In this document: positions 16,371 through 26,104 of the stretch, in pieces
Position numbering within the stretch: the stretch's first letter is position 1
Layout: each line of letters starts with the position of its first letter
NCBI RefSeq assembly: GCF_024622975.1
Contig: NZ_JANJZT010000007.1
Span: forward strand, 62,001 to 126,000
Source: Blautia caecimuris
GTDB taxonomy: Bacteria; Bacillota; Clostridia; Lachnospirales; Lachnospiraceae
Length of the DNA: 64,000 bases
Direction: 5' to 3'
Notes under the pieces: generated by a model
What the model saw: the letters and a program-made list of their open reading frames with translations, nothing else
Databases searched by the model: none
What the model was told of the DNA's origin: nothing
Program-made: the position numbers and the translations under genes

Positions 16371-17501
16371 TCAACCCTCCCAGGATGTCTGTTCTTCTGC
16401 CGAAGCTGTGTCCTGTCCTTCTTCCGGGGCAGGTTCCTCTACATTTTCCTGCGCGATCCTGGACTGGAGAAATTCCAGTTCCTTCTTTGCTTCCTGGTCA
16501 TCGGGATACATTTTCATATACTCCTGAGCCTTTGAAAAAGCGGTGTTAAAGTCAAGCTGTTTCTCATATGCAACAATTTCATTAAATAAAAGCTCCTGCA
16601 TCTCGTCTGTATCTGCAGCCTCAAGTCCGCTGGCAATATTTACCAGTGCGCTCTGATAATCTCCGTCTGCTATATCACACAGAGCCAGCCCGTTGTATCC
16701 CTCTGCCTTACGGCTTTCTTCTGCGTTCAGATAATCCTGATACATGGATCTGGCGGCAGCCGTATCATTCTGTGCAAGGCATACCATTCCCAGTAAAGAA
16801 AGTGCCTCCACACTGCCCTTTTCGGAAGCCTTTGTCAGTTCGTTCCTGGCATTTTCATAATCCTGCATATAGTAATAAATACGCCCCCGCTCGCAGTAAT
16901 CTTCTGCATTCCCGGGCTCAGTTTTCAGAATTGCTTCCAGATACCGTGTCCCGTCAGCCTCCATGCCTCTGCTCTGGTAGGCTTCGTAAATCTGAAGAGC
17001 CATGTCATAATCGGCTTTCTCTCCGTATGCCTGTTCAAAATTTGATGCCGCCTCATCATAGGCATCCATTGCAAGCGCCACACAGCCTGTTAAAAAATAC
17101 AGATCTGCATTCATGGAATAATCAGACGCCAGAGTCTGACAGTCTGCCATGGCGTCATCCGGAAGCCCTGCTTTCAGCTGTGCAGTTGCACGGTATGCAA
17201 GCAGATCCTGCCTTATGGATTTTTTTACCCGGTTCTGTGACAGCGCCTGAGTAAAGCTCTCCACAGCTCCCTGATAATCTCCCAGGCGCAGTTTTGCGAT
17301 TCCTGCGCCTCGTAGAGATTCCACTGTCTTATAGCTGTAGGAAACAGAAGTCTCATAACCTGTCAGCGCTTCCTGATAACTTCCCTGCTCCAGATTTTCT
17401 TCTGCCTGCTTATAAGTATTCTGTTTTTCACTTCCGCAGCCTGTAAGGAGAGACGCTCCTATACAGACTGCCAGTATCCGTCCGATTTTTCCTGTTTTCA
17501 T
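16371..17501 (-). CDS. TPR-repeat lipoprotein
   Basis: This 376-residue protein begins with a lipoprotein signal peptide whose lipobox LTGC places the lipidated cysteine at 22. The rest is a row of tetratricopeptide helices (motifs such as ALTGYETSVSYSY and AVESFTQALSQN), ending in an acidic Glu/Ala/Pro-rich tail. TPR lipoproteins are scaffolds for protein contacts on the outer face of the membrane; the partner is unknown. It lies between glmM and hflX, 11 bp after glmM, in one operon. Confidence 0.85.
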   Translation of the reverse strand: MKTGKIGRILAVCIGASLLTGCGSEKQNTYKQAEENLEQGSYQEALTGYETSVSYSYKTVESLRGAGIAKLRLGDYQGAVESFTQALSQNRVKKSIRQDLLAYRATAQLKAGLPDDAMADCQTLASDYSMNADLYFLTGCVALAMDAYDEAASNFEQAYGEKADYDMALQIYEAYQSRGMEADGTRYLEAILKTEPGNAEDYCERGRIYYYMQDYENARNELTKASEKGSVEALSLLGMVCLAQNDTAAARSMYQDYLNAEESRKAEGYNGLALCDIADGDYQSALVNIASGLEAADTDEMQELLFNEIVAYEKQLDFNTAFSKAQEYMKMYPDDQEAKKELEFLQSRIAQENVEEPAPEEGQDTASAEEQTSWEG

Positions 17502-17512
17502 GTATATCCTTT

Positions 17513-18859
17513 TTATTCTACAATAAGCCCTTCGGCTTCGATCACCTTTACCACATTGTCCACATGTTCCGCACAGATATCTTCTGTTCCTGCTTCTACC
17601 ATAACCCGGATCAAAGGTTCTGTTCCGCTTTCTCTTACAAGAATGCGTCCGTCTGTGCCAAGGGCTCTGGCAGCTGTCTCTACAGCCTCTTTTACCTTTG
17701 GATTTTCTCTTGCCGCCACTTTATCCGCAACACGTACGTTTCTCAGGATCTGCGGGTAAACCTTCATCTCTTTTGCAAGATCACAAAGAGTGGTCTTTTT
17801 CTCCACGCAGGCCTCCATCAGCATCAGAGAAGTAAGGATTCCGTCTCCGGTGGCTGAATACTTGCTGAATATAATATGTCCGGACTGCTCTCCTCCAATA
17901 CTGTAATTGTTTTCCAGCATATTTTCCGCAACATATTTATCCCCTACTGCCGTCTGCTCATAGCTGATTCCCTCGCGCTCCAGAGCCTTATAAAGTCCCA
18001 TATTTGACATAACCGTGGTAACTACTGTATTTCCGTTCAGCCTTCCCTGCTCTCTCAGGTATTTGCCGCATACATACATGATCTTGTCGCCGTCGATAAT
18101 GTTTCCTCTGTGATCCACTGCAATACAGCGGTCTGCATCGCCGTCATAAGCAAATCCCACATCCAGGCCTTTTTCCACAACAAATCTCTGAAGCACCTCA
18201 ATGTGTGTAGAACCGCAGTTGGTATTAATGTTTGTTCCGTCCGGCTCATTATTGATCACATAGGTTTTTGCCCGGAGAGCGTCAAACACACTTTTGGCAA
18301 TTGCAGAGGAACTTCCGTTTGAACAGTCCAGACCCACACGGATGTTTTTGAAATCACGGCATGGAATAGAGATCAGATAACCGATATAACGGTTTCTTCC
18401 GGAAGCAAAATCTACTGTTCTTCCAATATCCTCGCCGGTTGCCAGAGGAAGCTCTTCCAGCTTTCCATCCAGGTAAGCCTCGATCCTTGCCTCTACCTCG
18501 GCTTCGATCTTCTGTCCGTTTCCGTTGAGAAGCTTGATTCCATTGTCATAAAAAGGATTGTGGCTTGCAGAGATCATGATTCCACAGTCAAAATCCTCTG
18601 TGCGGACCACATAGGAAACGCTGGGAGTTGTGGTCACATGAAGAAGATATGCATCTGCTCCGGAAGCTGTCAGACCTGCCACCAGCGCGTATTCAAACAT
18701 ATAGCTGCTTCTTCTTGTATCTTTTCCGATTACGATCTTCGCCTTATGATCGCGCCCGTAATACCAGCCCACATAACGTCCTACTTTAAAAGCATGATCT
18801 ACTGTAAGCTGCACGTTTGCCTCACCGCGAAAGCCGTCTGTTCCAAAATATTTTCCCAT
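17513..18859 (-). CDS. glmM: Phosphoglucosamine mutase
   Basis: This 448-residue enzyme interconverts glucosamine-6-phosphate and glucosamine-1-phosphate for peptidoglycan precursor synthesis. It begins MGKYFGTDGFRG, a GlmM signature, and carries the phosphoserine motif SASHNP with catalytic Ser99, the metal-binding DGDADR loop and the C-terminal phosphate loop RESGTEPLIRVM. The ATG at 18859 has AGGAGG upstream; the longer frame to 18895 lacks support. It lies 47 bp after a nucleotidyltransferase gene. Confidence 0.96.
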   Translation of the reverse strand: MGKYFGTDGFRGEANVQLTVDHAFKVGRYVGWYYGRDHKAKIVIGKDTRRSSYMFEYALVAGLTASGADAYLLHVTTTPSVSYVVRTEDFDCGIMISASHNPFYDNGIKLLNGNGQKIEAEVEARIEAYLDGKLEELPLATGEDIGRTVDFASGRNRYIGYLISIPCRDFKNIRVGLDCSNGSSSAIAKSVFDALRAKTYVINNEPDGTNINTNCGSTHIEVLQRFVVEKGLDVGFAYDGDADRCIAVDHRGNIIDGDKIMYVCGKYLREQGRLNGNTVVTTVMSNMGLYKALEREGISYEQTAVGDKYVAENMLENNYSIGGEQSGHIIFSKYSATGDGILTSLMLMEACVEKKTTLCDLAKEMKVYPQILRNVRVADKVAARENPKVKEAVETAARALGTDGRILVRESGTEPLIRVMVEAGTEDICAEHVDNVVKVIEAEGLIVE

Positions 18860-18906
18860 AATAATTCCTCCTTGAAGTCCATTGTGCCGACACAACGGGA
18901 AACTGC

Positions 18907-19824
18907 TTATTTATAAAGTGTCTCCGGATAAACGCCCTCTTTTGCAAGTCTGTCAAAAGCAGCGATCACCACTTCTTTGTCTTCCTGATAGGTCACCCCA
19001 AACCAGGTATCCTTTGTATCCAGTACATCAACCTTTGCTTTTCCTTCCTTGATCAGACGGTCGATCATCTCCGGCAGAAGATATTCTTTTTTGATATCCG
19101 CAGCATCAAGACCCTGAAGAAATTCCACAAAGCCTTTTTCCAGCACATCCATAAATGCAGGAGTCAGGCCCCACATATTCATGGAAACAAGGCTGTTTAC
19201 ATCCAGCTCTTCTGCTGTTCCGTCAGCGCTTCTGGACTCTGCGCCGTTCTCAGTCTTATAAATGTCATGAGTCTCTGTCACGCCAACCAGCGCTCCGTTT
19301 TCAATGTGGCAGACGCCTCTGGTTACGCTTCCGTTATCGCTGAGGGTATTTCCAAGACGGAATCCGGCCATACAGATATGAAGAAGTCCATCCTCCGGCT
19401 GCTTCTGCACCAGATAGTCATGTACTTTTACATATGCTTCTTTTCCATAATAATCATCTGCATTAATTACCATAAACGGCTCGGACAGAACATTCTTTGC
19501 CGCAAGAACTGCCTGACCTGTTCCCCATGGCTTTGTTCTGTCAGCCGGCTTCTCAAAGCCGTCCGGAAGATCTTCCAGTGACTGAAACGCATACTCAACT
19601 TCTGTGATCTGTTCAATTTTATTGCCGATCACAGCGCGGAATTCCTCTTCCAGATCCTTTCTGATAATAAAAACAACTTTGTTAAAGCCTGCCTCCAGAG
19701 CGTCATAAATAGAATACTCCATAATAATCTCGCCATTTGGGCCAACCGGCGCAAGCTGTTTGATTCCTTTTCCAAAGCGGCTTCCGATTCCGGCAGCCAT
19801 GATCACCAGTGCTGTTTTTTTCAT
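18907..19824 (-). CDS. Sugar-nucleotidyltransferase-like protein
   Basis: This 305-residue protein has the nucleotidyltransferase start VIMAAGIGSRFGKGIKQL, the NADDYY metal-binding segment and a Rossmann-like core. Such enzymes join a sugar-1-phosphate to a nucleotide. Position beside glmM suggests cell-envelope sugar metabolism, but there is no GlmU-type acetyltransferase domain, so it is not GlmU. The start ATG 19824 has GGAGG upstream. The sugar cannot be told from sequence. Confidence 0.85.
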   Translation of the reverse strand: MKKTALVIMAAGIGSRFGKGIKQLAPVGPNGEIIMEYSIYDALEAGFNKVVFIIRKDLEEEFRAVIGNKIEQITEVEYAFQSLEDLPDGFEKPADRTKPWGTGQAVLAAKNVLSEPFMVINADDYYGKEAYVKVHDYLVQKQPEDGLLHICMAGFRLGNTLSDNGSVTRGVCHIENGALVGVTETHDIYKTENGAESRSADGTAEELDVNSLVSMNMWGLTPAFMDVLEKGFVEFLQGLDAADIKKEYLLPEMIDRLIKEGKAKVDVLDTKDTWFGVTYQEDKEVVIAAFDRLAKEGVYPETLYK

Positions 19825-19910
19825 TTTATTCTCCTCCATTATATATTATCTATGCTGATATCTGTATATTTTACATTTTACAGACTTCAGTACTGTAATA
19901 TTTTTATTTC

Positions 19911-20990
19911 TTACGCTTCCTCATTGTTGAGATTTGCCAGTTTAGCCGCCTGATCAGCCGCAATCAGACTGTCAATGATCTCACTGAGGTCGCCGCCCAG
20001 AATGCTGTCCAGACGATGCAGGGTAAGCTTGATCCTGTGGTCTGTCACACGCCCCTGAGGGAAGTTATAAGTACGGATCTTCTCGGAACGGTCTCCTGTT
20101 CCGATCTGGCTTCTTCTTGCCTCGGCTTCTGCATCGTGCTGTTTTGCAATCTCCATTTCATACAAACGGGAACGCAGTACCTTCAGAGCCTTGTCTTTGT
20201 TTTTCAGCTGTGATTTTTCATCCTGACAGGAGATCACGATTCCTGTTGGAATATGGGTCAGACGTACCGCAGAGTCTGTGGTATTGACACACTGACCGCC
20301 GTTTCCCGACGCACGGAATACATCAAATTTACAGTCGTTCATATCCAGGTGGAAATCAATCTCCTCCGCCTCAGGCATGATAGCCACCGTACAGGTAGAG
20401 GTATGGATTCTTCCGCCTGACTCTGTTTCCGGCACTCGCTGTACCCGGTGAACGCCGCTTTCATATTTCAGTCTGGAATAAGCGCCGTTTCCCTGGATCA
20501 TAAAAGTGACCTCTTTAAAGCCGCCGATTCCGTTCTCATTGAGACTCATCATCTCTGTTTTCCATCTGAGGCTTTCCGCATATTTCACATACATACGGTA
20601 AATTTCCGCTGCAAAAAGAGCAGCCTCATCGCCGCCTGCGCCTGCGCGGATCTCCACAATAACGTTTTTGCTGTCATTTGGGTCTTTGGGAAGAAGAAGG
20701 ATTTTGATCTCATGCTCCAGCTCCTCCACGCGTTTTTTTGCGTCGGAAAGCTCTTCCTTGAGCATCTCTCTCATTTCTTCATCTTTCTCTCCTTCCAACA
20801 TGGAAAGGCTGTCCTGAATAGTTTCTTTATTCTCTTTGTATTCTTTATAAGCGTCCACGATCGGCTGCAGATCGCTCTGTTCCTTCATAAGCTTCTGGAA
20901 CCGCTCCTGATTATCTGTAACTCCCGGTTCTCCCAGCTCATTGAGAACCTCATCAAACCGGATCAGAAGATCCTCCAATTTATCAAACAT
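19911..20990 (-). CDS. prfA: Peptide chain release factor 1
   Basis: This 359-residue factor ends translation at UAA and UAG. It has the peptidyl-hydrolysis motif GGQ at 231-233 in [13 protein letters not shown] and the codon-reading tripeptide region as PET (187-189), within the PxT pattern of RF1. The length fits the family. It is followed 24 bp upstream in the operon by prmC, whose product methylates the GGQ glutamine. RBS AGGAGG precedes the ATG. Confidence 0.97.
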   Translation of the reverse strand: MFDKLEDLLIRFDEVLNELGEPGVTDNQERFQKLMKEQSDLQPIVDAYKEYKENKETIQDSLSMLEGEKDEEMREMLKEELSDAKKRVEELEHEIKILLLPKDPNDSKNVIVEIRAGAGGDEAALFAAEIYRMYVKYAESLRWKTEMMSLNENGIGGFKEVTFMIQGNGAYSRLKYESGVHRVQRVPETESGGRIHTSTCTVAIMPEAEEIDFHLDMNDCKFDVFRASGNGGQCVNTTDSAVRLTHIPTGIVISCQDEKSQLKNKDKALKVLRSRLYEMEIAKQHDAEAEARRSQIGTGDRSEKIRTYNFPQGRVTDHRIKLTLHRLDSILGGDLSEIIDSLIAADQAAKLANLNNEEA

Positions 20991-21014
20991 TCTGTTCCTC
21001 CTGTTACTTTATTC

Positions 21015-21905
21015 TTAGGCAAAAATTTTTGTTCTGGGATTCTGTCCCAGAACCACCCTGTCAAGTCCCGCAAGATCTTTTTTGACCGTTACCTGTTCAA
21101 AACCTGCATTTTCCATAATTCCGGTCACTGCCTGGCCCTGATCCCAGCCGATTTCATAGACAAGCCAGCCGCCGGGCTTCAGGTACTTCCTGCACTCCTC
21201 TGTAATCCTTCTGTAAAAATACAGTCCGTCCTCTTTTCCGTCCAAAGCCATATATGGGTCATGAGTCCGTACTTCATCCATCAGAGTCTCTATCTCCCCT
21301 GTTGGAATATACGGAGGATTTGACACAAGCATATCATACTCTCTCTGTGTTTTTCCACTGGTTTCAGAAAAATATTCCCCGGAAAACAGATCACTGTGTA
21401 CCAGAACGGCTCTGTGATCCAGTCCCAGCTTCCGAACATTTTTTTCTGCAACCTGAAGAGCTCCCTCCCAAAGGTCTGCCCCCGTGCCTTCTGCCTCCGG
21501 AATTTCCTTCAGAATACTCAGAAGGATACACCCGGAACCTGTACACATATCAAGGATACGCGGCTTCTCTGTTTTTTTCAGAAGGTTCAGCGCCTCTTCC
21601 ACAAGAATCTCTGTATCCTGCCTTGGCACAAGCACTCTCTCATCCACAAAAAAATCATATCCCATAAAGCAGGCTGTTCCGGTCAGATGCTGAAGAGGAA
21701 TGTGTTCAGCCCTTTTACGGCAAAGCTTAAGATATGCTTTTTCCTGCCCCTCTTCTGTCTCCTGATCCATATGCGCATAATAATATGCCCTGTTTTTTCC
21801 AGTAATATATTCCAGAAGGAGCCAGGCATCCAGCCTGGCTTCACCTATTTCTGCTGTCTCCAGGATCTCAGTTCCTTCCCGCAGCAGCATTTCAAGAGTT
21901 TTCAT
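21015..21905 (-). CDS. prmC: Release factor glutamine methyltransferase
   Basis: This 296-residue SAM-dependent enzyme methylates the glutamine of the GGQ motif in release factors. It has an N-terminal helical domain, the SAM loop DMCTGSGC and the NPPY catalytic motif (SNPPYIPTG). It overlaps the end of the DUF1385 gene by 14 bp and precedes prfA, a classical arrangement. Confidence 0.96.
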   Translation of the reverse strand: MKTLEMLLREGTEILETAEIGEARLDAWLLLEYITGKNRAYYYAHMDQETEEGQEKAYLKLCRKRAEHIPLQHLTGTACFMGYDFFVDERVLVPRQDTEILVEEALNLLKKTEKPRILDMCTGSGCILLSILKEIPEAEGTGADLWEGALQVAEKNVRKLGLDHRAVLVHSDLFSGEYFSETSGKTQREYDMLVSNPPYIPTGEIETLMDEVRTHDPYMALDGKEDGLYFYRRITEECRKYLKPGGWLVYEIGWDQGQAVTGIMENAGFEQVTVKKDLAGLDRVVLGQNPRTKIFA

Positions 21906-22878
21906 TTGTTTCTTCTCCCGGCTTCCAGCCGAATTCCTCTTTCAGATACGCTTTCCAGTCAAAAACTGCTTCTACCGCAGCAATAGCCACCTCAACCATA
22001 TCCTCCGTAGGTTCTATTGTTGTAAGCTTCTGCATGGCAAGTCCCGGTTTGCTTAAAAGACACGCAAGCTTATTGTCAGTTCTACCTGCCCACTGGATCA
22101 TCTCAAAAGAAATTCCTGCTACAACCGGCACCATCAGAAGTCTTCCCAGCAGTCTCACCCAGTAAAACGGAACCAGCACAAAAATAAAATGCAGGAAAAT
22201 GCTGACCAGCATGACCAGAAATAAAAAACTGGTTCCGCAGCGCTTGTGCTGCCGGGAGCTTTTCATAACATTTTCTACGGTAAGGGGCAGTCCGTGCTCA
22301 ATACAGTTGATACATTTGTGTTCTGCGCCATGATACATAAAGGTTCTCTGGATATCTTTCATTCTGGATATCAGAAGCATATACCCCATAAACAATGCCA
22401 GCTTCACAAAGGCTTCCGCCACTGTTATCACAACCTCAGATGCGCCTACATTCTTTAAAAGACTGGCAAGAGCATAGGGAAGCAGCATAAAGGCGGCTAC
22501 CGATATCACAATGGAAAACGCTACTGTCGCGTAAAGCAGCCATTTAAACTGTCTGTCCTCTTTTCTTTTTTTGGCAGCGCGCTCTTCCTCTGAAAGAGCC
22601 GCATTTTTTTCAGCCTCTTTCTCATCCTCTTCATCGCCTGCAATCTCCGCAGAGTACATGAGACATCTGGTTCCCACTACCAGACTGTCCACAAAGCTGA
22701 CCACACCCCGGATCAGAGGCTTCCGCCAGATTCCGGCATTGCCAAACGTACATTTATAATCTTCTACCTTTAACTCAATTTCTCCGTCAGGACGGCGGAC
22801 AGCAATGGAATACTTATCCTTATGCCGCATCATGATTCCTTCCATAACTGCCTGGCCGCCGATATTTGATGACTTCAT
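21892..22878 (-). CDS. DUF1385 family membrane protein
   Basis: This protein of about 328 residues has the DUF1385 pattern: an N-terminal IGGQAVMEGIMMR segment, four to five membrane helices, and a central HGAEHKCINCIEHG block with conserved His and Cys residues that could bind a metal. The family's function is not established. Two starts are possible, 22902 and 22878; the latter gives the usual family N-terminus. It lies between rpmE and prmC as in many Clostridia. Confidence 0.88.
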   Translation of the reverse strand: MKSSNIGGQAVMEGIMMRHKDKYSIAVRRPDGEIELKVEDYKCTFGNAGIWRKPLIRGVVSFVDSLVVGTRCLMYSAEIAGDEEDEKEAEKNAALSEEERAAKKRKEDRQFKWLLYATVAFSIVISVAAFMLLPYALASLLKNVGASEVVITVAEAFVKLALFMGYMLLISRMKDIQRTFMYHGAEHKCINCIEHGLPLTVENVMKSSRQHKRCGTSFLFLVMLVSIFLHFIFVLVPFYWVRLLGRLLMVPVVAGISFEMIQWAGRTDNKLACLLSKPGLAMQKLTTIEPTEDMVEVAIAAVEAVFDWKAYLKEEFGWKPGEETNENS

Positions 22879-22923
22879 ATTTTCATATTCTCCATCTGTC
22901 ATAAGCTCTTTTGTCTGAAAGCA

Positions 22924-22955
22924 AAGACAGGTTGAGATTTCCCAACCTCAACCTG
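22924..22955 (-). terminator. Hairpin after rpmE
   Basis: ACAGGTTGAG and CTCAACCTGT form a perfect 10-bp stem in the gap between rpmE and the DUF1385 gene. The following minus-strand CTTTGCTTTC is a poor T tract, so this is a weak terminator or a processing/attenuation hairpin that lets some transcription continue. Confidence 0.6.
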
Positions 22956-22979
22956 TTCTCACGTTTTCATATTGTTTAA

Positions 22980-23183
22980 TTATTTGTTTAAGCCGTATTT
23001 TCTGTTGAACTTATCAATACGTCCGCGAGCCTGTGCAGCCTTCTGCTGTCCTGTGTAGAACGGATGGCATTTAGAGCAGATTTCCACATGGATATCTTCT
23101 TTTGTAGAACCTGTTACAAATGTGTTTCCACAGTTGCAGGTTACAGTTGCCTGATGATAATTCGGATGGATTCCTTCGCGCAT
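22980..23183 (-). CDS. rpmE: Ribosomal protein L31 (zinc type)
   Basis: This 67-residue large-subunit protein begins [10 protein letters not shown] and has the four-cysteine zinc site (CNCG and [10 protein letters not shown]), so it is the C-plus form. ATG 23183 with AGAGGTG upstream is the correct start; the frame upstream of it is not L31-like. It sits just after rho, a common gene order in Firmicutes. Confidence 0.97.
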   Translation of the reverse strand: MREGIHPNYHQATVTCNCGNTFVTGSTKEDIHVEICSKCHPFYTGQQKAAQARGRIDKFNRKYGLNK

Positions 23184-23297
23184 GATTTTCACCTCTCTGT
23201 ATTTCTTTCTATTATTTTCTATTCGTGTATGAGTAGACGAATTTATTATTTTACAGCCTCCTGAGTATAACATACTCCTTTCATAAATGCAAGATAT

Positions 23298-25181
23298 TTA
23301 TAAAAATTTCTGTTTTTTTGCAGTCTGTACAAATTCCGCATTTGTTCTGGTTCTGGAAAACATATTCAGAATCTGCTCCACGGCCTCATCTGCCTTCAGA
23401 CTGTTCAGAGCCTTGCGCATGGAGGATACGGTCTCCTGCTCTTCATGGCTGAGAAGAAGATCCTCGCGGCGGGTTCCGGATTTCTGAATATCAATGGCAG
23501 GAAATACACGTTTTTCCTGAAGCCTGCGGTCAAGCACCAGCTCCATATTTCCTGTTCCCTTAAATTCCTCATAGATCACATCGTCCATCTTGCTTCCTGT
23601 ATCTACAAGCGCTGTGGCAAGGATCGTAAGGCTTCCGCCCTCTCTCATATTGCGGGCTGCGCCAAAAAATCTTTTCGGCATATGAAGAGCCGCAGGATCA
23701 AGACCTCCTGAAAGGGTTCTTCCGCTTGGCTGCACACAGAGATTATATGCTCTGGCAAGCCTTGTAATAGAATCCAGAAGAATGGTCACATCCTTTCTGT
23801 GTTCCACCAGACGGCGGGCTCTCTCCACAACCATTTCCGATACTCTTTTGTGATGCTCCGGAAGCTCATCAAAAGTGGAATAGATCACCTCAACGTTTGG
23901 CCCCTGGATCGCTTCCTTAATATCTGTCACTTCCTCCGGGCGTTCATCGATCAGAAGAATGATCAGATGCATGTCCGGACTGTTTCTTAAAATAGACTTG
24001 GCAACATCCTTAAGAAGGGTAGTCTTACCTGCCTTTGGCGGAGAAACGATCATCCCCCTCTGTCCCTTTCCGATAGGACTGATCAGATCCACGATCCTCA
24101 TTGCCATACTTCCCCCCGGGCGCTCCATCTGAAGCCTTTCATTTGGAAATACGGGAGTCATATCCTCAAAATTATACCGTTTCTGCCCTTCGCTGGGATG
24201 AAATCCGTTAATAGAAGTTACATATAAAAGAGCGCTGAATTTTTCCCCCTGAGTTTTAATGCGGATATTTCCCTGAACGATATCTCCGGTTTTCAGATTA
24301 AATCTGCGGATCTGGGCCGGAGAAACATAAGTATCATTCTCTCCCGGAAGAAAGTTTTCACAGCGGATAAACCCATATCCGTCCTGAAGGACCTCGAGAA
24401 TTCCATTGGCTTTCTGGCCGCTGTCCAGCTGCGCTGTTTCTGCCGGAATCTTTGCATCATCCTGCTGTATATAGCTTCCTCTGTTTTCATTCTGACTGCT
24501 GAAGGCTCTCGGATTTTCCTCCTGACTGTATCCGCTTCTTCTGTCTTCGTTCTGATTATTATATGTTCTCGGATTCTCCTCCTGGCTGTATCCGCTTCTT
24601 CTGCCTTCATTCTGATTATTATATGTTCTCGGATTCTCCTCCTGGCTGTATCCGCTTCTTCTGTCTTCGTTCTGACTATTATAAATTCTGGAATTTTCAT
24701 CCTGAGTATTTCCGTATCTGCGGCCTTCATTTTGGCTTCCATACGTTCTGAAATTCTCTCCCTGAGTATTTCCGTATCTGCGGCCTTCATTCTGACTGCC
24801 GTGATTTTTCGAAAACTCGCTCTGACTGTTGCCGTATCTGCGGCCTTCACTGGCGCTGTTATAGGTTCTCGTTCCGCCCTCCTGCCAGTTATTTTTTCTT
24901 CTGTTGTCATAAAATGCCCGGGATTCCTGAACATGTCCATTCTGTCTGTACTGACGCACCGGAGTCTGATGTTCCTCCTGCCTGTCTTTCTTTTCTTCCC
25001 GGATTTCTTCTTTCTGTACAGTTTCCGAAATTGCTCCTGTATCTTTCCGCTCCTTTTCATCCTCCTGAAGCATACGTTCAATCAGTGCTGGCTTCCTTAA
25101 CGTGGAAATTCCTTTCAGGCCTCTTGCCTTTGCCAGCTCCTTCAATGTCGCAAGTGACAAGGATTCGTATTTTTCTCTCAT
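23298..25181 (-). CDS. rho: Transcription termination factor Rho with repeat-rich N-terminal insertion
   Basis: This 627-residue hexameric RNA helicase ends transcription. Order: a SAP-like N-terminal helix bundle (7-40), a charged low-complexity stretch (45-110), six 20-residue repeats rich in Asn, Gln, Arg, Gly and Tyr (111-235), the RNA-binding cold-shock-like domain (about 258-330) with GYGFIR, then the ATPase with Walker [12 protein letters not shown] (381-391), [11 protein letters not shown] and the Q/R-loop region. The family core is about 420 residues; the extra 200 are the insertion. In other phyla similar disordered insertions affect phase separation or prion-like behaviour; here that is only a suggestion. 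Confidence 0.96.
   Translation of the reverse strand: MREKYESLSLATLKELAKARGLKGISTLRKPALIERMLQEDEKERKDTGAISETVQKEEIREEKKDRQEEHQTPVRQYRQNGHVQESRAFYDNRRKNNWQEGGTRTYNSASEGRRYGNSQSEFSKNHGSQNEGRRYGNTQGENFRTYGSQNEGRRYGNTQDENSRIYNSQNEDRRSGYSQEENPRTYNNQNEGRRSGYSQEENPRTYNNQNEDRRSGYSQEENPRAFSSQNENRGSYIQQDDAKIPAETAQLDSGQKANGILEVLQDGYGFIRCENFLPGENDTYVSPAQIRRFNLKTGDIVQGNIRIKTQGEKFSALLYVTSINGFHPSEGQKRYNFEDMTPVFPNERLQMERPGGSMAMRIVDLISPIGKGQRGMIVSPPKAGKTTLLKDVAKSILRNSPDMHLIILLIDERPEEVTDIKEAIQGPNVEVIYSTFDELPEHHKRVSEMVVERARRLVEHRKDVTILLDSITRLARAYNLCVQPSGRTLSGGLDPAALHMPKRFFGAARNMREGGSLTILATALVDTGSKMDDVIYEEFKGTGNMELVLDRRLQEKRVFPAIDIQKSGTRREDLLLSHEEQETVSSMRKALNSLKADEAVEQILNMFSRTRTNAEFVQTAKKQKFL
24477..24851 (-). 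repeat. 60-bp tandem repeats inside rho
   Basis: About six units of exactly 60 bp encode 20-residue repeats of the form [11 protein letters not shown] plus a variable half. Units at 24541-24600 and 24601-24660 are nearly identical at DNA level, while outer units have diverged, suggesting recent expansion by slippage or unequal exchange. The reading frame is kept throughout. Confidence 0.9.
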
Positions 25182-25588
25182 AAAAAATTCCCTCAGCCTT
25201 TTCTAAAAATAATACCCGGTTAATTCCGGAACTCTATATTATGATATAAATATTTTACGGGATACTCTGTCGGAACCGACACGAACATCAGAATTCCGGA
25301 AAACAGATAGTCCTGTTTTCCGGATAAACCGTCTTTTTCCCGGGATCACTGTCCCTGATACTGTAGATTTTCAAATTTTATTCTAGCATATTTTATTTCT
25401 TCTGTCTACCGGATGAAACCTCTTACTTTATTCTGTTCACTAAAGCCCGGTCAAAATGCCTGCCAGAGTTCCCGGCAAAACATCAGCCTGCGGACAATGC
25501 CCCATATACGCCATCTTCCGTAGCAGAACAGCTTCATTTCCGATTATCTGTAAAAATAAAATTTTTCATTTTACTTTTTGGTGAAAGA
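25182..25588. other. 407-bp non-coding leader/spacer upstream of rho
   Basis: No convincing gene is present. Two inverted repeats stand out: TGTCGG/CCGACA with a 2-nt gap (25268-25281) and a perfect 12-bp stem TCCGGAAAACAG with its complement (25295-25324). Neither has a clean T tract. They could form part of a structured rho leader, since rho is often autoregulated, or end the minus-strand gene at 25589. Confidence 0.5.
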
Positions 25589-26089
25589 TCAGTGAACGAT
25601 ATTTCCTACAAGTCCATAGGATACAACATACATGATCACAGTTGCCATAATAATTCCTCCCAGAATAGCCAGAGAAGATTTTTTGATATCAACTTCCAGA
25701 AGAGAAGCGATCAGCGCTCCTGTCCATGCCCCTGTTCCCGGAAGAGGAATTCCCACAAACAGCATCAGCCCCCAGAACTCATACTTTTTGATCTGGTCGC
25801 TTTTTCCCATAGCCCTGTTTTCAAGCTTTTCAATCAGACCATGAAAAATCTTTGTTTTTTTCATAAGTTTAAAAATCTGTCTGATAAACAGAAGAATAAA
25901 CGGAATCGGTATAATATTTCCTATTATACATATGGGAATGGCTGTCGCTGCCGGAATCTTCAAAAGCGAAGCTGCCAGAAGTCCACCTCTCAGTTCCAGA
26001 ATCGGAACCATTGAAATAATAAAAATAACCATCTCTGCCGAAATAAACTGGGACAGATTATCTGTAAACCACTGTACTAATACTTCCAT
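25589..26089 (-). CDS. Small multidrug export family protein (COG2426-like)
   Basis: This 166-residue protein has four to five membrane helices and the family's pattern PILELRGGLLAA near the start, then PIPFILLFI and GIPLPGTGAWTGAL. The Pfam family is called small multi-drug export protein, but transport has hardly been tested. AGGAGG precedes the ATG. It lies 15 bp after hisC and may be cotranscribed with it. Confidence 0.85.
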   Translation of the reverse strand: MEVLVQWFTDNLSQFISAEMVIFIISMVPILELRGGLLAASLLKIPAATAIPICIIGNIIPIPFILLFIRQIFKLMKKTKIFHGLIEKLENRAMGKSDQIKKYEFWGLMLFVGIPLPGTGAWTGALIASLLEVDIKKSSLAILGGIIMATVIMYVVSYGLVGNIVH

Positions 26090-26104
26090 ATTACCTCCTG
26101 CTAA

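Noticed and set aside
20448-21323. A 291-codon plus-strand frame opposite prfA and prmC
   Set aside because: It is a shadow of two well-supported genes, with hydrophobic composition from antisense codons.
24481-24840. Possible CRISPR array because of regular 60-bp units
   Set aside because: The units are adjacent with no unique spacers and code for protein repeats in frame with rho.
24293-25081. A 262-codon minus-strand frame inside rho with Arg/Thr/Glu-rich repeats
   Set aside because: It is a shifted frame through the 60-bp tandem repeats; rho in the main frame has a full set of motifs and the RBS.
25295-25324. Terminator for the gene at 25589
   Set aside because: The 12-bp stem is perfect but no T tract follows on either strand, so I only describe it as a hairpin.
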